In this document: positions 34,925-46,944 of the stretch, one piece after another
How positions within the stretch are numbered: position 1 is the first letter of the stretch
How the letters are laid out: every line of letters begins with the position of its first letter
Source of the DNA: Riptortus pedestris
Lineage: Eukaryota; Arthropoda; Insecta; Hemiptera; Alydidae
Assembly (NCBI GenBank): GCA_019009955.1
Contig: CM032232.1
Span: 55,969,001 to 56,033,000 of the forward strand
Length of the DNA stretch: 64,000 nt
Direction: 5' to 3'
Position numbers and translations under genes: made by a program
Notes under the pieces: generated by a model
Database searches by the model: none
Told to the model about the DNA's origin: nothing
What the model saw: the letters and a program-made list of their open reading frames with translations, nothing else

Positions 34925-35127
34925 ATTCTTCTTATTCTGGACGCAAAGTAATAATATATTCTACATAGTTTAATGACAAGGGTCACCCATAAAAACACCT
35001 TTATTTCCCTGATAACTTTATTCACAATTGCCCTATATGTTTTGTGGCTTATGTTATGTAACATGTACATACGTTTTCAGGGAAAAAACGGTGTTTTTAT
35101 TGGTGACCCTTGCCACTGAACTATTAA

Positions 35128-35168
<41 letters not shown>
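35128..35168 (+). repeat. (TA)n microsatellite
   Basis: Pure TA tract. The flanks of this and of the tract at 34860 carry inverted similarity ('aagggtcacccataaaaacacc' against 'ggtgtttttattggtgaccctt', about 34978 and 35088). Confidence 0.97.
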
Positions 35169-35171
<3 letters not shown>

Positions 35172-35179
35172 CACACACA

Positions 35180-36660
35180 CAATGAATGTTTCTTCTCTTC
35201 AATAAAAACAAAGATCAAAATGGGTGATGTGAACTTTAACCAATGGAACACTGGTATTTTTTTAAATGAAAATAGTAAAATATTTTTTAATTATGTTATT
35301 ATTTCTTACCATTATTTGAAAGGTGCTTACTGTGGAAAACATTGATATAATTTCCATTGAGTTGAAATCTAATTAAAGTAATGACAAAGCCTATGTTTTT
35401 CTCTAGTAAGAATTTTGTTCATGGTCAATATATACATGTATAATTTCTGCATCCTTCAGAAGATTTTCTCTCTAGAGATGAAATGACTTCAATGAAACTT
35501 GATAATTATTTGCAGGGCTATAATATTTCATACGACACCACTGCATAGGCCAACACCTACCACCATCAGGTATAGTATTCAACCAAAAATTAAAGGTATA
35601 GAAGCAACGTTTTAAAGGCACGTAACTGGCTTTGCTGGAAAGTAGCTTCCACTTTAAAAAATAAAAAAAAACTACTACCAGAGACAATCGCTTATTGATT
35701 ATTGCTTATTCTTTCACCCAAATCTGTCGCTTTTACACTATTACAATTGCAAACCTAAAATATACCACGATTTAGTTTGATTCTTTCTTCAAGTAGTTAT
35801 TAAATGCTCTTTTTGTAGTTTTTCTTTTTGTAAATTTGTAATACACCGGTATGTGTTAGAAAAATTTTTCAACAATACTACTCTTTACTTTGATTATCAT
35901 GTTTGACAGACATACAAAGTCATTAACCTTAATTACATCTATAATTGTAGCACATCTTAAGATCAACCAAATCATGATAAATAATTTAATTGCGTATCAA
36001 GTATAACAAAATATCTTAGACAATTGAACCCAAAGGAAGATACTTCAGTACATTACTGACCAATGTGGACATAAATGAATTACGTCAGATAGAACTTGAG
36101 GATTTTAATGCTTGGAAAAGCACTGAACGATTTAACAGAACAAGAAAAAAAAAATAAGACATGCAAGTAAAGCAGTTATGTTGGCAAACATAGAATTGGT
36201 AGATTGTAGAATAAGGCTGAAAAGGTGCTAAGTCAGGCATTCCTCCTACTTACTGTCTATTACAGGCCATGTTCTAGTAATAGAGATTAGATAAATCTAG
36301 CAAGAATCATTAATCTACTAAGGAATAATTTAATATTAGTTAGTTCTTGAAATTGAGGTTATAAATTTACGATTATACTCAGCATTATTTAAGACAACTA
36401 CACCAACTCTATTTCTGAAAAATATCTGGTAAACTGTAAATAGGCCCCCAGGTAACAAGACTCTTCAAAAACTAAAATAGTATAGAGAAAAAATTGTATA
36501 AAAAAATAAAACAATAAAATTGCAGCTATAAAACCCAATATTGGTTACTGAAGTCTTGATTGAATTTGAACGTTGAAAATATGGTCGATGGCTTTTCTGT
36601 CAGAAAAAGTAATTATTTAATTCATGACTTTACTCTTCCGGTTGACTCTATCTTGAAAAC
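35180..36660. other. Intron, repeat-poor
   Basis: AT-rich unique-looking sequence; no coding or mobile-element match. Confidence 0.4.
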
Positions 36661-36679
36661 ACATTTTAAAAACAAATCA

Positions 36680-36985
36680 AATTATGATGTCCGTAAATAT
36701 AAGGACATGAAGGTAAAGCATGTGTTGCAGAGGAAATAATATTATGAGGTCAAGGAAAATGAGGATTTGAATTTGAGAAGGAGAATCATAACATGTATAT
36801 CAGAGGATATCAAATTATGAGATCAAGAAGGATGAAAATGTGAATAAGAGGACAAAACTTGTATTGAAAAGGAAATATTATCATGGCGTCAAGAAAGATG
36901 AGGAATTTTATTGAGAAGGATAAAGCATTTGTTGCAGAGGGAATATTATTATGACAAGAAAGATGATGAATTAAAACTTTTTTAA
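36680..36985 (+). repeat. Degenerate minisatellite, about four units of 75-80 bp
   Basis: Recurring 'gcat(g)tgttgcagaggaaatattattatgaggtcaagaaagatgagga' at about 36718, 36792, 36855 and 36920 with substitutions and indels. Confidence 0.75.
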
Positions 36986-37020
36986 AGGAAAATAAACATT
37001 GCCCTTATCTCCAGATTGTC

Positions 37021-37043
37021 AAAAAAAAAAAAAAAAAAAAAAA
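37021..37043 (+). repeat. Poly-A tract
   Basis: About 23 A following the minisatellite. Confidence 0.95.
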
Positions 37044-37759
37044 GAATTAAAACTTTTTTAAGCATGTTTTAAATATTACAAATGGCTTGAATTGTCCAAA
37101 TTAAAGAAGTCATTATAAGTAAAATACTACAAAGTACGCTAAAACAACAAAAATTTTAACTAAAGTAGTGAAATTTTCATTTTTATACAATACAAACCGT
37201 AACACAGTGCAATTCGAATACACCTATTTATTTTTAACAAAGAATGTAGACATAGTAACTTGCATTAAAGTATTTCTCACGTAGATTAAAATGAACATGT
37301 TTATGATGAATAAAAACATATTTTAATGAATATTATTTCTAGAATAAGGTATCTATGTATCTCTTATCACTTTTCAAGGTATATGTTTGAATTATGTTAT
37401 CCATTTTGCTTCTGAATATAGCCAGTAATTTATTTGAACGCACTATACTGTGCTCTTCGCACCAATGCCTTTAAAAATTCTTCTAGTTATTCTCCATTAC
37501 TATTATTCTCTCAATAAATTTACTTACCAGGAATAATAAGATATTGTTTTCTAATAGATCTCATTTCTATTCCTCTTAAGTTTAATTTTGCCAACTTCAG
37601 TAGACTTTCTTCACTTTAAGATGGTGCAAATTTGCTTCAAGCATCATCTTTTTCATCCGTCACAGCTTCTAATGGCCAGATGGCAGTATCCCTTCTGCAA
37701 CTTTGCTCGTCTGAGCAGTTTTTACTCAATATTTACTCAATTATTTTGTTGTGTTACAG

Positions 37760-38038
37760 AACGAGTAACCTGTACAGTGGGACCAACCCTGAAGATGAGA
37801 GTGTCCTCGGTTCGGGTAACTTTGGTGTGATCCGAGGAGGGACTTACTATTCAGGCTCCGGGGATGAGCCGGCATTCCTCAGAGGGAACAACGCCCACTC
37901 GAGGCCGTATAGGAGACCCAACCCACCGCCTCTATATAGGGGTGGCGGAGATTTCTTCCAGGGGTTCAGGGACTTCGCAGACATCACCACCCCATCAAAG
38001 GCTGCCTATTCTCAATATGTAGTGGTCTATGCAAATAG
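37760..38038 (+). CDS. Internal exon of secreted-type orphan gene
   Basis: A 279-bp exon with acceptor TGTGTTACAG and donor GTAACTTATT. It encodes 92 full residues, beginning TSNLYSGTNPEDESVLGSG and continuing GNFGVIRGGTYYSG, an Arg/Pro-rich stretch (RPYRRPNPPPLYRGGG), then FFQGFRDFADITTPSK and YSQYVVVYANR. The conserved-looking blocks GNFGVIRGGTYYSG and FRDFADITTP resemble an arthropod secreted-protein family of unknown function (DUF4786-like, recalled from memory, not checked). Both splice phases fit the neighbouring exons exactly. Confidence 0.85.
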
Positions 38039-40074
38039 GTAACTTATTCCAATGAGCGTTAGTGAACCTTCATGATTGTAACAGAGGATGGACCCAGAGA
38101 TTGTCTCAGGAAAGGAGAACATCGGCTAGTCAAATGACCATCAGATTACACTTAAAATGGAAAATTGAAGCTACCTCTCTGTATTATATTGGCCTAACAA
38201 TATGATTTGAATATTGGTCAAAACGAATATTATTACACGATTAGTTGAAACAATATCAACTTCGAACTCTGATTAAAGTTCTAACTGCGACTGATACATA
38301 CAATTTTTATAGGTATAACCTAGTAAACATACCATCGAAATACGTCTATCCAAAGGCCTAAAGGTAGAAGGTCAACATACGCAAAACACCCGAAATATCA
38401 TCTACTTATTTATTTTCCACTCTACATGCTTCACACCCTTTATGATGCTTCTTCAGGAGTTGTACACGAATTATAAAATGATTCGGACTTACCACCATCA
38501 AGCATGACAAAATGGAGATGGGCAGAACCATTCAGCAACTGATTAAACTGATGAACACTATAAAATCTATTACCAAAGATGTAGATATGATTATGCATAT
38601 TCTGCAATTGATTTTCCATGCGTCGACCATTTTTCTGTAAACAATGTTTTAATCTGTTCATCATTTTTGTTCGTTTTAATGTTTCAATATAATCATCTGA
38701 TTGATTTTGTCATCATAATATGACTATTTTGGAGATAAGTTTGAATCATTATATAATTTATGACAGCACCTGAAAAGGTGTCAGATGTAGAGACGTGTAA
38801 AATAAATAAGTGGGAGATATATCATGGGTTTTTGTTGGTTGACCTTCAGCCTTTTTGCCTTTGGCTAGTAAACATAGCTCAACGTAATTCAAACATCTTT
38901 TGGATTTTCATATGTACTTGTGATCAAGGCTGAAGCCTTTCTTGATCTGTAGGTTGCATTTAATTCTGTGGAAAGAAATGAAATACAGTAAGCTATACAA
39001 GCAAAAAAAAATACATTAAAAGTAGTAAATGTATCGCAAACCAAATCTGAAGCATATAATATACTCATATAAGGAAACAGCTTGGAATCCTTGAGCTTTA
39101 CATTATTGATAGATAAAAGAGATATCTGCCCGGAAAGGATTCATCTAGAATTCAGAATCATTTATTAAAAAGGGAGGTCGAATCAAATATTTCTGGGTGT
39201 ATCACCAAAACCAAATTTACTTTTTTGATAATAATAATTTGTCCTAGGCTATGCCGGACCACTTCCCTGTATTCAGGGAAATTTCTTCCCGGCCCTCTCT
39301 TTCTATAGAACTGTCAACTGGTTTTACTTCTTTTTTTACAAGTCATATTTCATCCAAAATATTTTTCACAGAAATAATGATCATTCTATAGTTTATTCAG
39401 AAATTGGTCACAAATTAAAAATCAATCCTAATAAGGTATATATTTAGATATTGGACTATTTCTCATTTTTTAATCTAAGATTATTTATTAATTTATATAC
39501 AACCCTGTTTTTAACTTTAGTCAGAAAAGCTAACAATATAAATTGCTGTATTCAGGATATGATCTCGCACAGAATGATATAATGGTCAATGAAAGCTAAA
39601 CTGTATGTCCACTTTGATCATCATCATTAGAAAAGAAAAATCCCTTACAACCATGGTAAAAAAAAAATTGATGATCCTGATGTAATAACCAAGAATGGAT
39701 CCCACAACTTGGATACTTGGCACTTTGAAAAATACTTCTGAATAAACGAAAAAAAACATTCAAGGTTTTGAAAATAATTTGAATTTTATATCGGAGGATA
39801 ATACATGTCAGTTTGAATTAATATCTAATCACATTAAATAAGACTATGCCAAGTGAATAATTAATTCAGATCAAAACTAAAGGAGCAGTGCCCCCCAGCC
39901 GAGCTATCTGCTTTTTGTGAATAGCATTTTAAGTAAGTATTGACGTTTAAAAGCCAAACCCGAATAATTTTTAACAAAACATTCCTCAGGAAACTGATTA
40001 TTCATAGAAGCTAGAACAATAAAGGCAAACTTTTGTCAAAGAGTTTACTTTTGAAATTGTAAAAAAATAATAAT
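38039..40074. other. Intron, repeat-poor
   Basis: No gene or mobile-element match; AT-rich. Confidence 0.4.
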
Positions 40075-40497
40075 TGATATTAATCTTAAAATAAGACGTT
40101 TCATGATATATTGACTTATTCTTAATACGCAATTACCAAAAGTGGGGGGTTTACTAAAGACTGAAAATTAAAAAATGCAAATATCTCTGTTAATATTCCG
40201 TCTGCAGTAAAAGTATATAGAACCTTTGGAGACAATTAAATCACACTAATTGGTTATAATACAACAGAGATATTTTGCATTTTTGAAATCCCTCTCCCCA
40301 TCCGGTTTGATTTCAACCATTAACAATCTTTAATGTTGCAACGTTTAAAAATATGAAAATTGTGTGGTGCCAATCTAACAAAATTTGCAACCACTGGGAC
40401 TCAATTCAAGTGGACTCATTGCAAAATTTGAAGACATTTTTCAGAAATCGGGTCATGCGATCTGATATTTGGATCTCCCTTGAGGGAAATTTCCTAA
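40075..40497 (-). mobile_element. HINE-like element
   Basis: 'gacgtttcatgatatattgactt', 'gggggtttactaaagactgaaaatta', 'aaatatctctgttaatatt', 'tttgatttcaaccattaacaatc', ending in CTCCCTTGAGGGAAATTTCC TAAGAA (5' terminus with its palindrome). Confidence 0.85.
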
Positions 40498-40762
40498 GAA
40501 TGAGGTATATTCTAAATTAATTATATATGTGTTTGTATATATATATATATATATATATTAAACACACATCATTTTTTTGGAAAGCTAAAGGTCATGTTCA
40601 TTAATGCCTGAAATCAAGCCAGGAGAGAGTGGAAATGAAAAAATTAAAAATTAAAAACATGTCTGTGATTATAAGTTGGATCAAAAATATTACAGAACAA
40701 ATCTTGTTGTAAATTCAATTTCCTATAATTGTTAACTATACAATGTTTTAGTATCTTTTCTA
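40498..40762 (+). mobile_element. HINE-like element, left part (interrupted by piggyBac-type insert)
   Basis: A short (TA)n at 40538-40558, then 'aaagctaaaggtcatgttcattaatgcctgaaatcaagcc', 'gaacaaatcttgttgtaaattcaatttcctataat' and 'gtatcttttctattaa', which is where the insert begins. It continues after 41689. Confidence 0.8.
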
Positions 40763-41689
40763 TTAACACTCCAATACACGCGCGTCATCTCACAGATGAC
40801 CAGTTCTGTTTTTTCGTAATTAGTTTGATGGAGGGAGGGGAGGCTGGTCCCCCGCCCTAGTATTCCTCAAGCTCACCTAGCTCGACAGTTCAGTTGAACT
40901 CATCAGAGATCAGTTGATTATGAGAGTGCAGCTCAGCAATTTGCCACGCACCTTGACCTCACATCTTCGAGAACTCCTTCCCAATGATCAAATACCACCA
41001 CGAGCTTCAAGCAACTCAGCAGCTACTGATGCTGGTGGACACCAGCGCTACGGATTTTGCTTGGAAAATAAAACAAAATGATACAACAAATATTCTTGCA
41101 AGGAATGTGGCCAATATTTATGACTGCAACTCTAGGCCTTTTCTTGTGCTGACGGATGTAATGTGGGTGTGGCTAATGAAAGTGATTCAGAGTGAAATAT
41201 AAGTTCAATTTTTCAAAAGCAAAGGTTCTTGGTTTTTTTAGTATTTTTTTTATTAGCCATTTCCATTTGTTTGAGTAACTTTCCAAGTTCTAGAAATGAG
41301 GCTCAATTGTCAATGTGTTCATACATTTTACATTATTATTATGTTCTCTGAAACTATCTTACAAGACTGATAAGAGTTGTGTTGCTAGGTTTACTAGTTT
41401 ATTTACCTTTTGCAAGCCAGTAATAAGGAATAAAATTCAAAACTAAGCTACCGTGGTAACTGTGTTACAAAAATTTAACATTTTTGAAGATTTATATACA
41501 GATAATGTTTTTCAAATACAAATTAATGAGCATTTTGAACTTTTTCATTTATCTATGCACCATTATTCCTGCAAAATTGCGAAAAAAACAATTATATTAT
41601 TCACTTTTGACAAATAATTGAACAGTCATCTGACAGATGACACGCGTGTATTTATGTCTCACTAGGGGGCGCGTGTATTGGAGTGTTAA
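40763..41689 (+). mobile_element. piggyBac-type element, internally deleted, TTAA-flanked
   Basis: TTAA at 40763-40766 and 41686-41689. The terminal inverted repeats CACTCCAATACACGCGC match at both ends, with a second inverted GTCATCT...CAGATGAC set inside. 40930-41110 encodes a broken C-terminal zinc-binding tail: LPRTLTSHLRELLPNDQIPP, then GGHQRYGFCLENKTK-stop-YNKYSCKECGQYL, matching the cysteine-rich end of piggyBac transposases. The catalytic DDD domain is absent. Confidence 0.88.
40984..41202 (+). pseudogene. piggyBac transposase C-terminal remnant
   Basis: The meaningful frame is the one giving GGHQRYGFCLENKTK and, after a stop, YNKYSCKECGQYL. The 72-codon open frame from 40984 is out of phase and not itself the transposase. 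Stop codon and missing domains make it non-functional. Confidence 0.7.
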
Positions 41690-41735
41690 GTAATGTATTT
41701 GTATTTTTCTCTAAAGGGAAATCTGATAATTCTAA
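41690..41735 (+). mobile_element. HINE-like element, right part (resumed)
   Basis: 'gtaatgtatttgtatttttctctaaagggaaatctgataattctaaaa': the family's 'gagatatttgcattttt' block resumes, followed by the eroded subterminal repeat. Most of the 3' module is deleted. Confidence 0.65.
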
Positions 41736-42033
41736 AAATAAATAATTAAGCATATGTATTTGCATATATAAAATTGTGAAATTAACAATATGTTTTTATT
41801 AAATTTCTTTCGCTCTTGAACTATTAATGGTTAACAAATATTTACTATATATATATATATATATATACATACATAAAAGAGCATAAAATTTGAAGTAATT
41901 AATTGGCTTATACCAAATTGTCAGTTGAAATAAAGTAATTACATTTATATGCTTACTAATGAGTAAAATTTATATTTGAAAAAATTCTAACAAATGAAAC
42001 CTGCTAATTTAATTTTATTGTTTTGACTCATAG

Positions 42034-42229
42034 GAAAGGCACAGGTGAAATGGTAGGTGCTCCCCGGAACATCATAGAACAACTGGAACTTTTGGAAGCA
42101 GAAGATAAGAAAAGCAAAGGGAAAAAGAAATTGGAAGCTTTCCAGGGTAAAGAAAAGGCTACCGAATTGAGAAAAAAATCTAAGAAATCGCCGAAAGAAC
42201 AGCTGGAACCTCTCATTGCCCTCAGTTGA
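42034..42229 (+). CDS. Last coding exon of secreted-type orphan gene
   Basis: The acceptor TTGACTCATAG is followed by 196 bases that complete a split Arg codon and encode 64 residues to a TGA-free end at a TGA stop (last codons ...EPLIALS). The segment has a helical Leu/Glu block (NIIEQLELLEAEDKK) and then a lysine-rich tail (KKSKKSPKEQ), so the protein is acidic at its visible N side and basic at its C end. The 3' UTR follows; an AATAAA lies at 42490-42495. The visible protein totals about 229 residues over four exons with introns of 17.7, 10.9 and 4.0 kb. Confidence 0.85.
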
Positions 42230-43490
42230 TAAACCATATAATTATTCCAAACGTTCGTTACAAAACCCAAAGAACATCTGGAAATACTGTTCACATTTAA
42301 AAATTCAAACCTCTTTTCACAGATAAATAATATTACAAAATTTCAAAAAATTAGTAAAAATGTTCTTTGGTGTATTGGCATTATATATGCCATGAAGAGT
42401 TAAAGTTACTCTTTTTAACTTATGTTCAATGCGTGTTTCGCAATAATAAAAACAGAACATATATAATATTTTAGAAAGAAATTAAGTTTAATAAAGACTA
42501 GAAACTAATTTCAAGCAATGGCAATTGTAAATGATGGTAAAATGAATGCCATTTGAGTTTTAATCAAATTATAAGAGGTGTTTGAAAGACTAGTGGTGTT
42601 TGTTGCATGGTGTAAATAATGTGAAATTCCTGGAAGATCAAGGAGTAGAATATAAAATTTATTTATTACGTAAAAGGGGAAATAAAATTTATCACACCAT
42701 TTTCATATATTCATGAACATTTTTTTAATGTATTTATATTGGTTACCAAGAACTGAAAGGAGATATGATCGGTTGTAAATAATGAGATGCTATACCCCCT
42801 CCCCCTGATTTACCTAAAAGTGAGTGAAATCGTAATGTGTTAGGAAAACAATGAATATTGTTACATGATTACCATTTTTTATTGTAAAAATTTATGTGTA
42901 TAGATTAAGGTTACCATTCTGATAAAATGTAAGTGAAAAAAATTGTGTGAAGAATTACCCAATGCCTTCCGATAAGAGGAGGCTTTCCTTTTTGTAAAAA
43001 GTACCTGCCCTATTTGTAAATATTCAAACTGTATATGATAAATGCTAATACTTCTTTTTATAATTATTGTTTTTGATTTGTTCTTTTTTTGTTTTGTTTT
43101 TAATACTTGAAATTTATCTCGAAGATCCTAATGCCAAAGAGCCATTTCATATAAAAATGGTATTTGTAAATATCGGCATTAAATCATGATTTTGTTTGTT
43201 TTAATTTTTTGCTATTAATAGAGTCAAAAATATTTTTTATTTGTGATCTTCATTCTCTTTGTATAAAAATATAAACTTTTTTAAAAAAAGAAATGTTTAT
43301 TTTTTTTCCTGGATATATAACAGAAATAGAATTGAAAAATCACTATTCCCAATAACATACAGCAATGTACATAAATATTTCACATTCACATTTTGAGGGG
43401 ATGAACAGTGAGCGAAGCAGATTACATGCAAGAACCAAGAAAAGCCCCCATTCCTTCATGAGTATTTCACACACTGAATGGAAAGCAGGT
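42230..43490 (+). other. Probable 3' UTR and intergenic DNA after the orphan gene
   Basis: AT-rich sequence without coding potential and without any of the repeat families seen elsewhere. AATAAA at 42490-42495 is a candidate polyadenylation signal, and others occur further on. No gene is visible. Confidence 0.4.
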
Positions 43491-43499
43491 ATACATATG

Positions 43500-44285
43500 G
43501 AAAAGTCCATTTCCACATGCGGGTATAACGCACTAATGATCTGATCTCAACATATAAGTGCGAATCTACTGAAGGTTGAAAAAAGCAAGTATCCATAATT
43601 GCTTAATATTTGAGATACGAAAAAAATGTATAGAACACCAATTGTAGAGTATCAATAATTTAACAAGAGTCGTTTTATAACATATAATAACAGATATTTT
43701 GAATTTTTCCTCCCTAACTCCCCACCACCAAATTCCTGGTCTGATTTTAGCCATTAATGAATATGATAATCAAACAGTTAAATATTGTTTATGGTAGACA
43801 TCAAATAAACATTTTCGAGTCAAGAACATAAAATCTTAATTGATTACGTCACACTGAGCATATTTGAGTATATCTGACATAGTAAAAGCACAAGGCAAAC
43901 AATGCTTGGTATTTAAGCTTTAAATAAGATGTTGGCCTATTAATGTGCAATGACTAAAATTATGGGTTTACTAAAGGATGAAAATTAAAAAAATGCAAAT
44001 ATCTCGGTGCTGGTAGGGACAAGTGCTCTGGAAGCAAAAAGTAGTTATAATGCAAACTTAAAACAACCAGCAAAAATATATATGAGCAAAGTTTTTTACT
44101 GCAGTTTTGAACTCGACTAGTATTAGGGAGTAACTAGCAAACAAATTAGGATAATCAAAAATATTGAGAAACAAATTTTATTCAATTTGGGTGATTCCAA
44201 ATGAATTGACCCATATACATACAAATAGTTTTGAACAGACCTCATTTTTACCATCTCCTGAGTGGGATCAACTTTATGGTAAAAC
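43500..44285 (-). mobile_element. HINE-like composite, degenerate
   Basis: 'agtccatttccacatgcgggtataacgcactaatgatctgatctc', 'ctgattttagccattaatgaatatgat', 'agtaaaagcacaaggcaaacaatgcttggtatttaagc' and, after a gap, 'agttttgaacagacctcatttttaccatctcctgagtgggatc'. The order fits the family; the (TA)n zone is lost. Confidence 0.75.
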
Positions 44286-44289
44286 ATAA

Positions 44290-46020
44290 AGGGTAACTGT
44301 AACTGTAATTCATTCAAATTAATATATTTTCATTTTTATCAAGGAATCGTTGGGGAAAGGATAAAAACAACACTTTACTACAGAGTTTTTAATACATACC
44401 TGGTATACAATGACATGTTTCATAAACACACATACCTTCCGAAAAATAAGTTATAAATATTTTTTGTTCACAAATAATTAATGATGAAAATATAAAAGGT
44501 CATACAGACCATTTTACAATAGAAATAAAAAACAAAATGTTGAACACTTGAAATATTAATTAATCTGGAAAGGGTATATGGCTTTATAAATATAATAATC
44601 ATCTAGTTCTTATATGCTGTTTTAATCTATAATCTTTAGAATAACATAAATAACATGATAAAAAAGAGAGACAGACCAATAGCTTAGCAACTAAAAAATA
44701 AACAAAACTATCATTTTCACCCCTAAAATTGTGTAGTTTCAATTTTTTCATAGATCAGCACAATTCAATTAGTTTTGTAGATTTGTAAGTACCTCTGAAA
44801 ACCTACCAAGCCAATACATGTATACATGTTTGTGGTACATATATTTATCAGTCTGATTACTAATAATAAAAAGAATATGTCCTACATGGGACGTACTTCT
44901 TCAACAATATTTGTATGAATAGTGTCTAATTAATGCCTAAGTTTTAATTAAGCTGCACATGCTTATTTTTTTTTTATTATTATCTAGTCCTAAAACTAAA
45001 CTTCTTAGAAAAAAATTTGATAAAAGGCCATATATCCAAAATCCAGTGTACTATCAATGAAATACATCAAGTATAATATAATAAAATTATTATTAAAAAA
45101 ATAGAAATTACATATAACACAATTAAATTGGTCTAAAACAACTATAATCTTCTTGAAACTATAAAACTTTGAAAAAAAAAAAAATTAAACTTTGATATTT
45201 TATATTTTTAAATAATAATCGATTTAAAATAAATGACTAGAATATATAGTTCCTTGAAAAGTGAAAATGTGTTATCTGACATTTCGACAAAGTGGTATAA
45301 ATGAAATTAGTGTGCAATGTATATATAAAAAAAAAACTTACAGAGAGTACGGGTGTTTTTGGAGAAGGAAGTGCAGAGAGGAAAAAATAAATTTGAGTAC
45401 GCAAATTGGGTTTTTCATTATAAGAAATAGGGACATACACATAAAAGGAAATTCAATGTTTCAGCAACTGCTTTTATCAGTCATTGCTAAAAAATTGAAC
45501 TTATTTTCTAAGTCTCGATTTATTTTCCTTTAAATACACTTTTTTATAGATTATATTACCTATTACAATTAAATGCATTTAAATTAAAGAAAAAATAATA
45601 TACAAATGAAAATTATGGTTATCATCATAAAAAAAGGATGTTAATAGATCACTGCTGATGAGTAAACCACTATTGACATCCATTTAATATTAAGAAATTT
45701 GATATGACAAACAAAAAACAAAATGAGTTAAATAAAAATAAATTATATCTAATAAATTAAAAAATCACTGGGAAAATTGTAATGTAAAACTGCCATACTG
45801 AACACACATCATAGTTATAAAATAAATAAGCTTATTTCTAAAAACAAATATATAAATCTTTTGGCAGAGTCATAAAAATTATTTTAAATGAGGATGAGAA
45901 ATACTCAACAGATCAATTAAGCTTAGTGTTAAAATCGCCTCTTTTTTCTGCTCCAAAAAGTGTTTACGCAATGGTTAGAAGTCGTCAGGCTTGTTTGATG
46001 TCTGAGATTAGGAGGTCTCA
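44290..46020. other. Convergent intergenic/3' region, nothing recognised
   Basis: Very AT-rich; no gene, no repeat match. Confidence 0.4.
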
Positions 46021-46026
46021 AATAAA

Positions 46027-46940
46027 AAAAAGTCCGTCATGCAGGGGGCTGCATAAACTAAACAGATTTCCCACATAGATAAATCTATGTACTGGTAATA
46101 CTACTGTGAATATTAAATGAATAAATACAATCGATAATGAAAAGTCTTTCAGTCAATTTACAAGTTATCTATCCCTATAACGGAAAGTGTCTAAATTGTA
46201 AACAAACAGGCCAGCAAATCTAAATTAGAAAGAAAAACAATTAATGAAATATATCTGAATATAGTATTAACTGTATTTAAAACTATTCACTGTAGCTAGT
46301 GCTGCAATTTCTAATGAATAAGAATCATTTTTATCTCAATCACTCAAATTTTAGTAAACTAAGAACAAAAGAAAGAGGGAGGGGAGATCAACGGAACATA
46401 TTTGCATGTATCTCTCAAAGTAAAAGTTCAATGAAATCCATATTTGCTATTTAACCTTGTAATGGGGTGGTTCATGATGCAACAGCTTATTGTTAATATG
46501 ACATGGGTTTACTGAAAGCCGAAAACTATAAAATCCAAATATCTCTATTAATATTCATGATACAGAAAATATGTACAGAACAACACTTATAGCTCATTCA
46601 ATTTGCAATAAGATTGGTTCTATACAATTTTTCGATACAACATATAGTAACGGTGATATTTCGAATTTTTGAAATACCTCTCTTTAAACCCCCCATTCCA
46701 CTGGTCTGATTTTAGCCATTAACGAACGTGATCTTTCTTTTTAGATAAAATGTTTAAATATCAAGTTTTGTAATAATCAAACAAAAATTGCGACCGAAAG
46801 AGCATTAACAGACATATATATATAATTTGGAACCGACCTTATTTTCATCATCACCTGGGAAGGATCGATGGACATTTGAAGACATTTTTTGAAAATCGCA
46901 TCATGAGTACAGCCTCAATAGCTGATTTCCCTTAAGGAAC
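46027..46940 (-). mobile_element. HINE-like element, near full length
   Basis: 3' terminus AAAAAGTCCGTCATGCAGGG GGCTGCA, AACAGATTTCCC; the 3' module seen also at 21.8-22.0 kb (inverted); the 'gttcatgatgcaacagctt' module; 'acatatatatataatttggaaccgacc'; ends CTGATTTCCCTTAAGGAA without the last 5' bases. Confidence 0.88.
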
Positions 46941-46944
46941 TGTC

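Noticed and set aside
42028..42294. 88-codon minus-strand frame opposite the last orphan-gene exon
   Set aside because: Antisense shadow of the Lys-rich coding exon.
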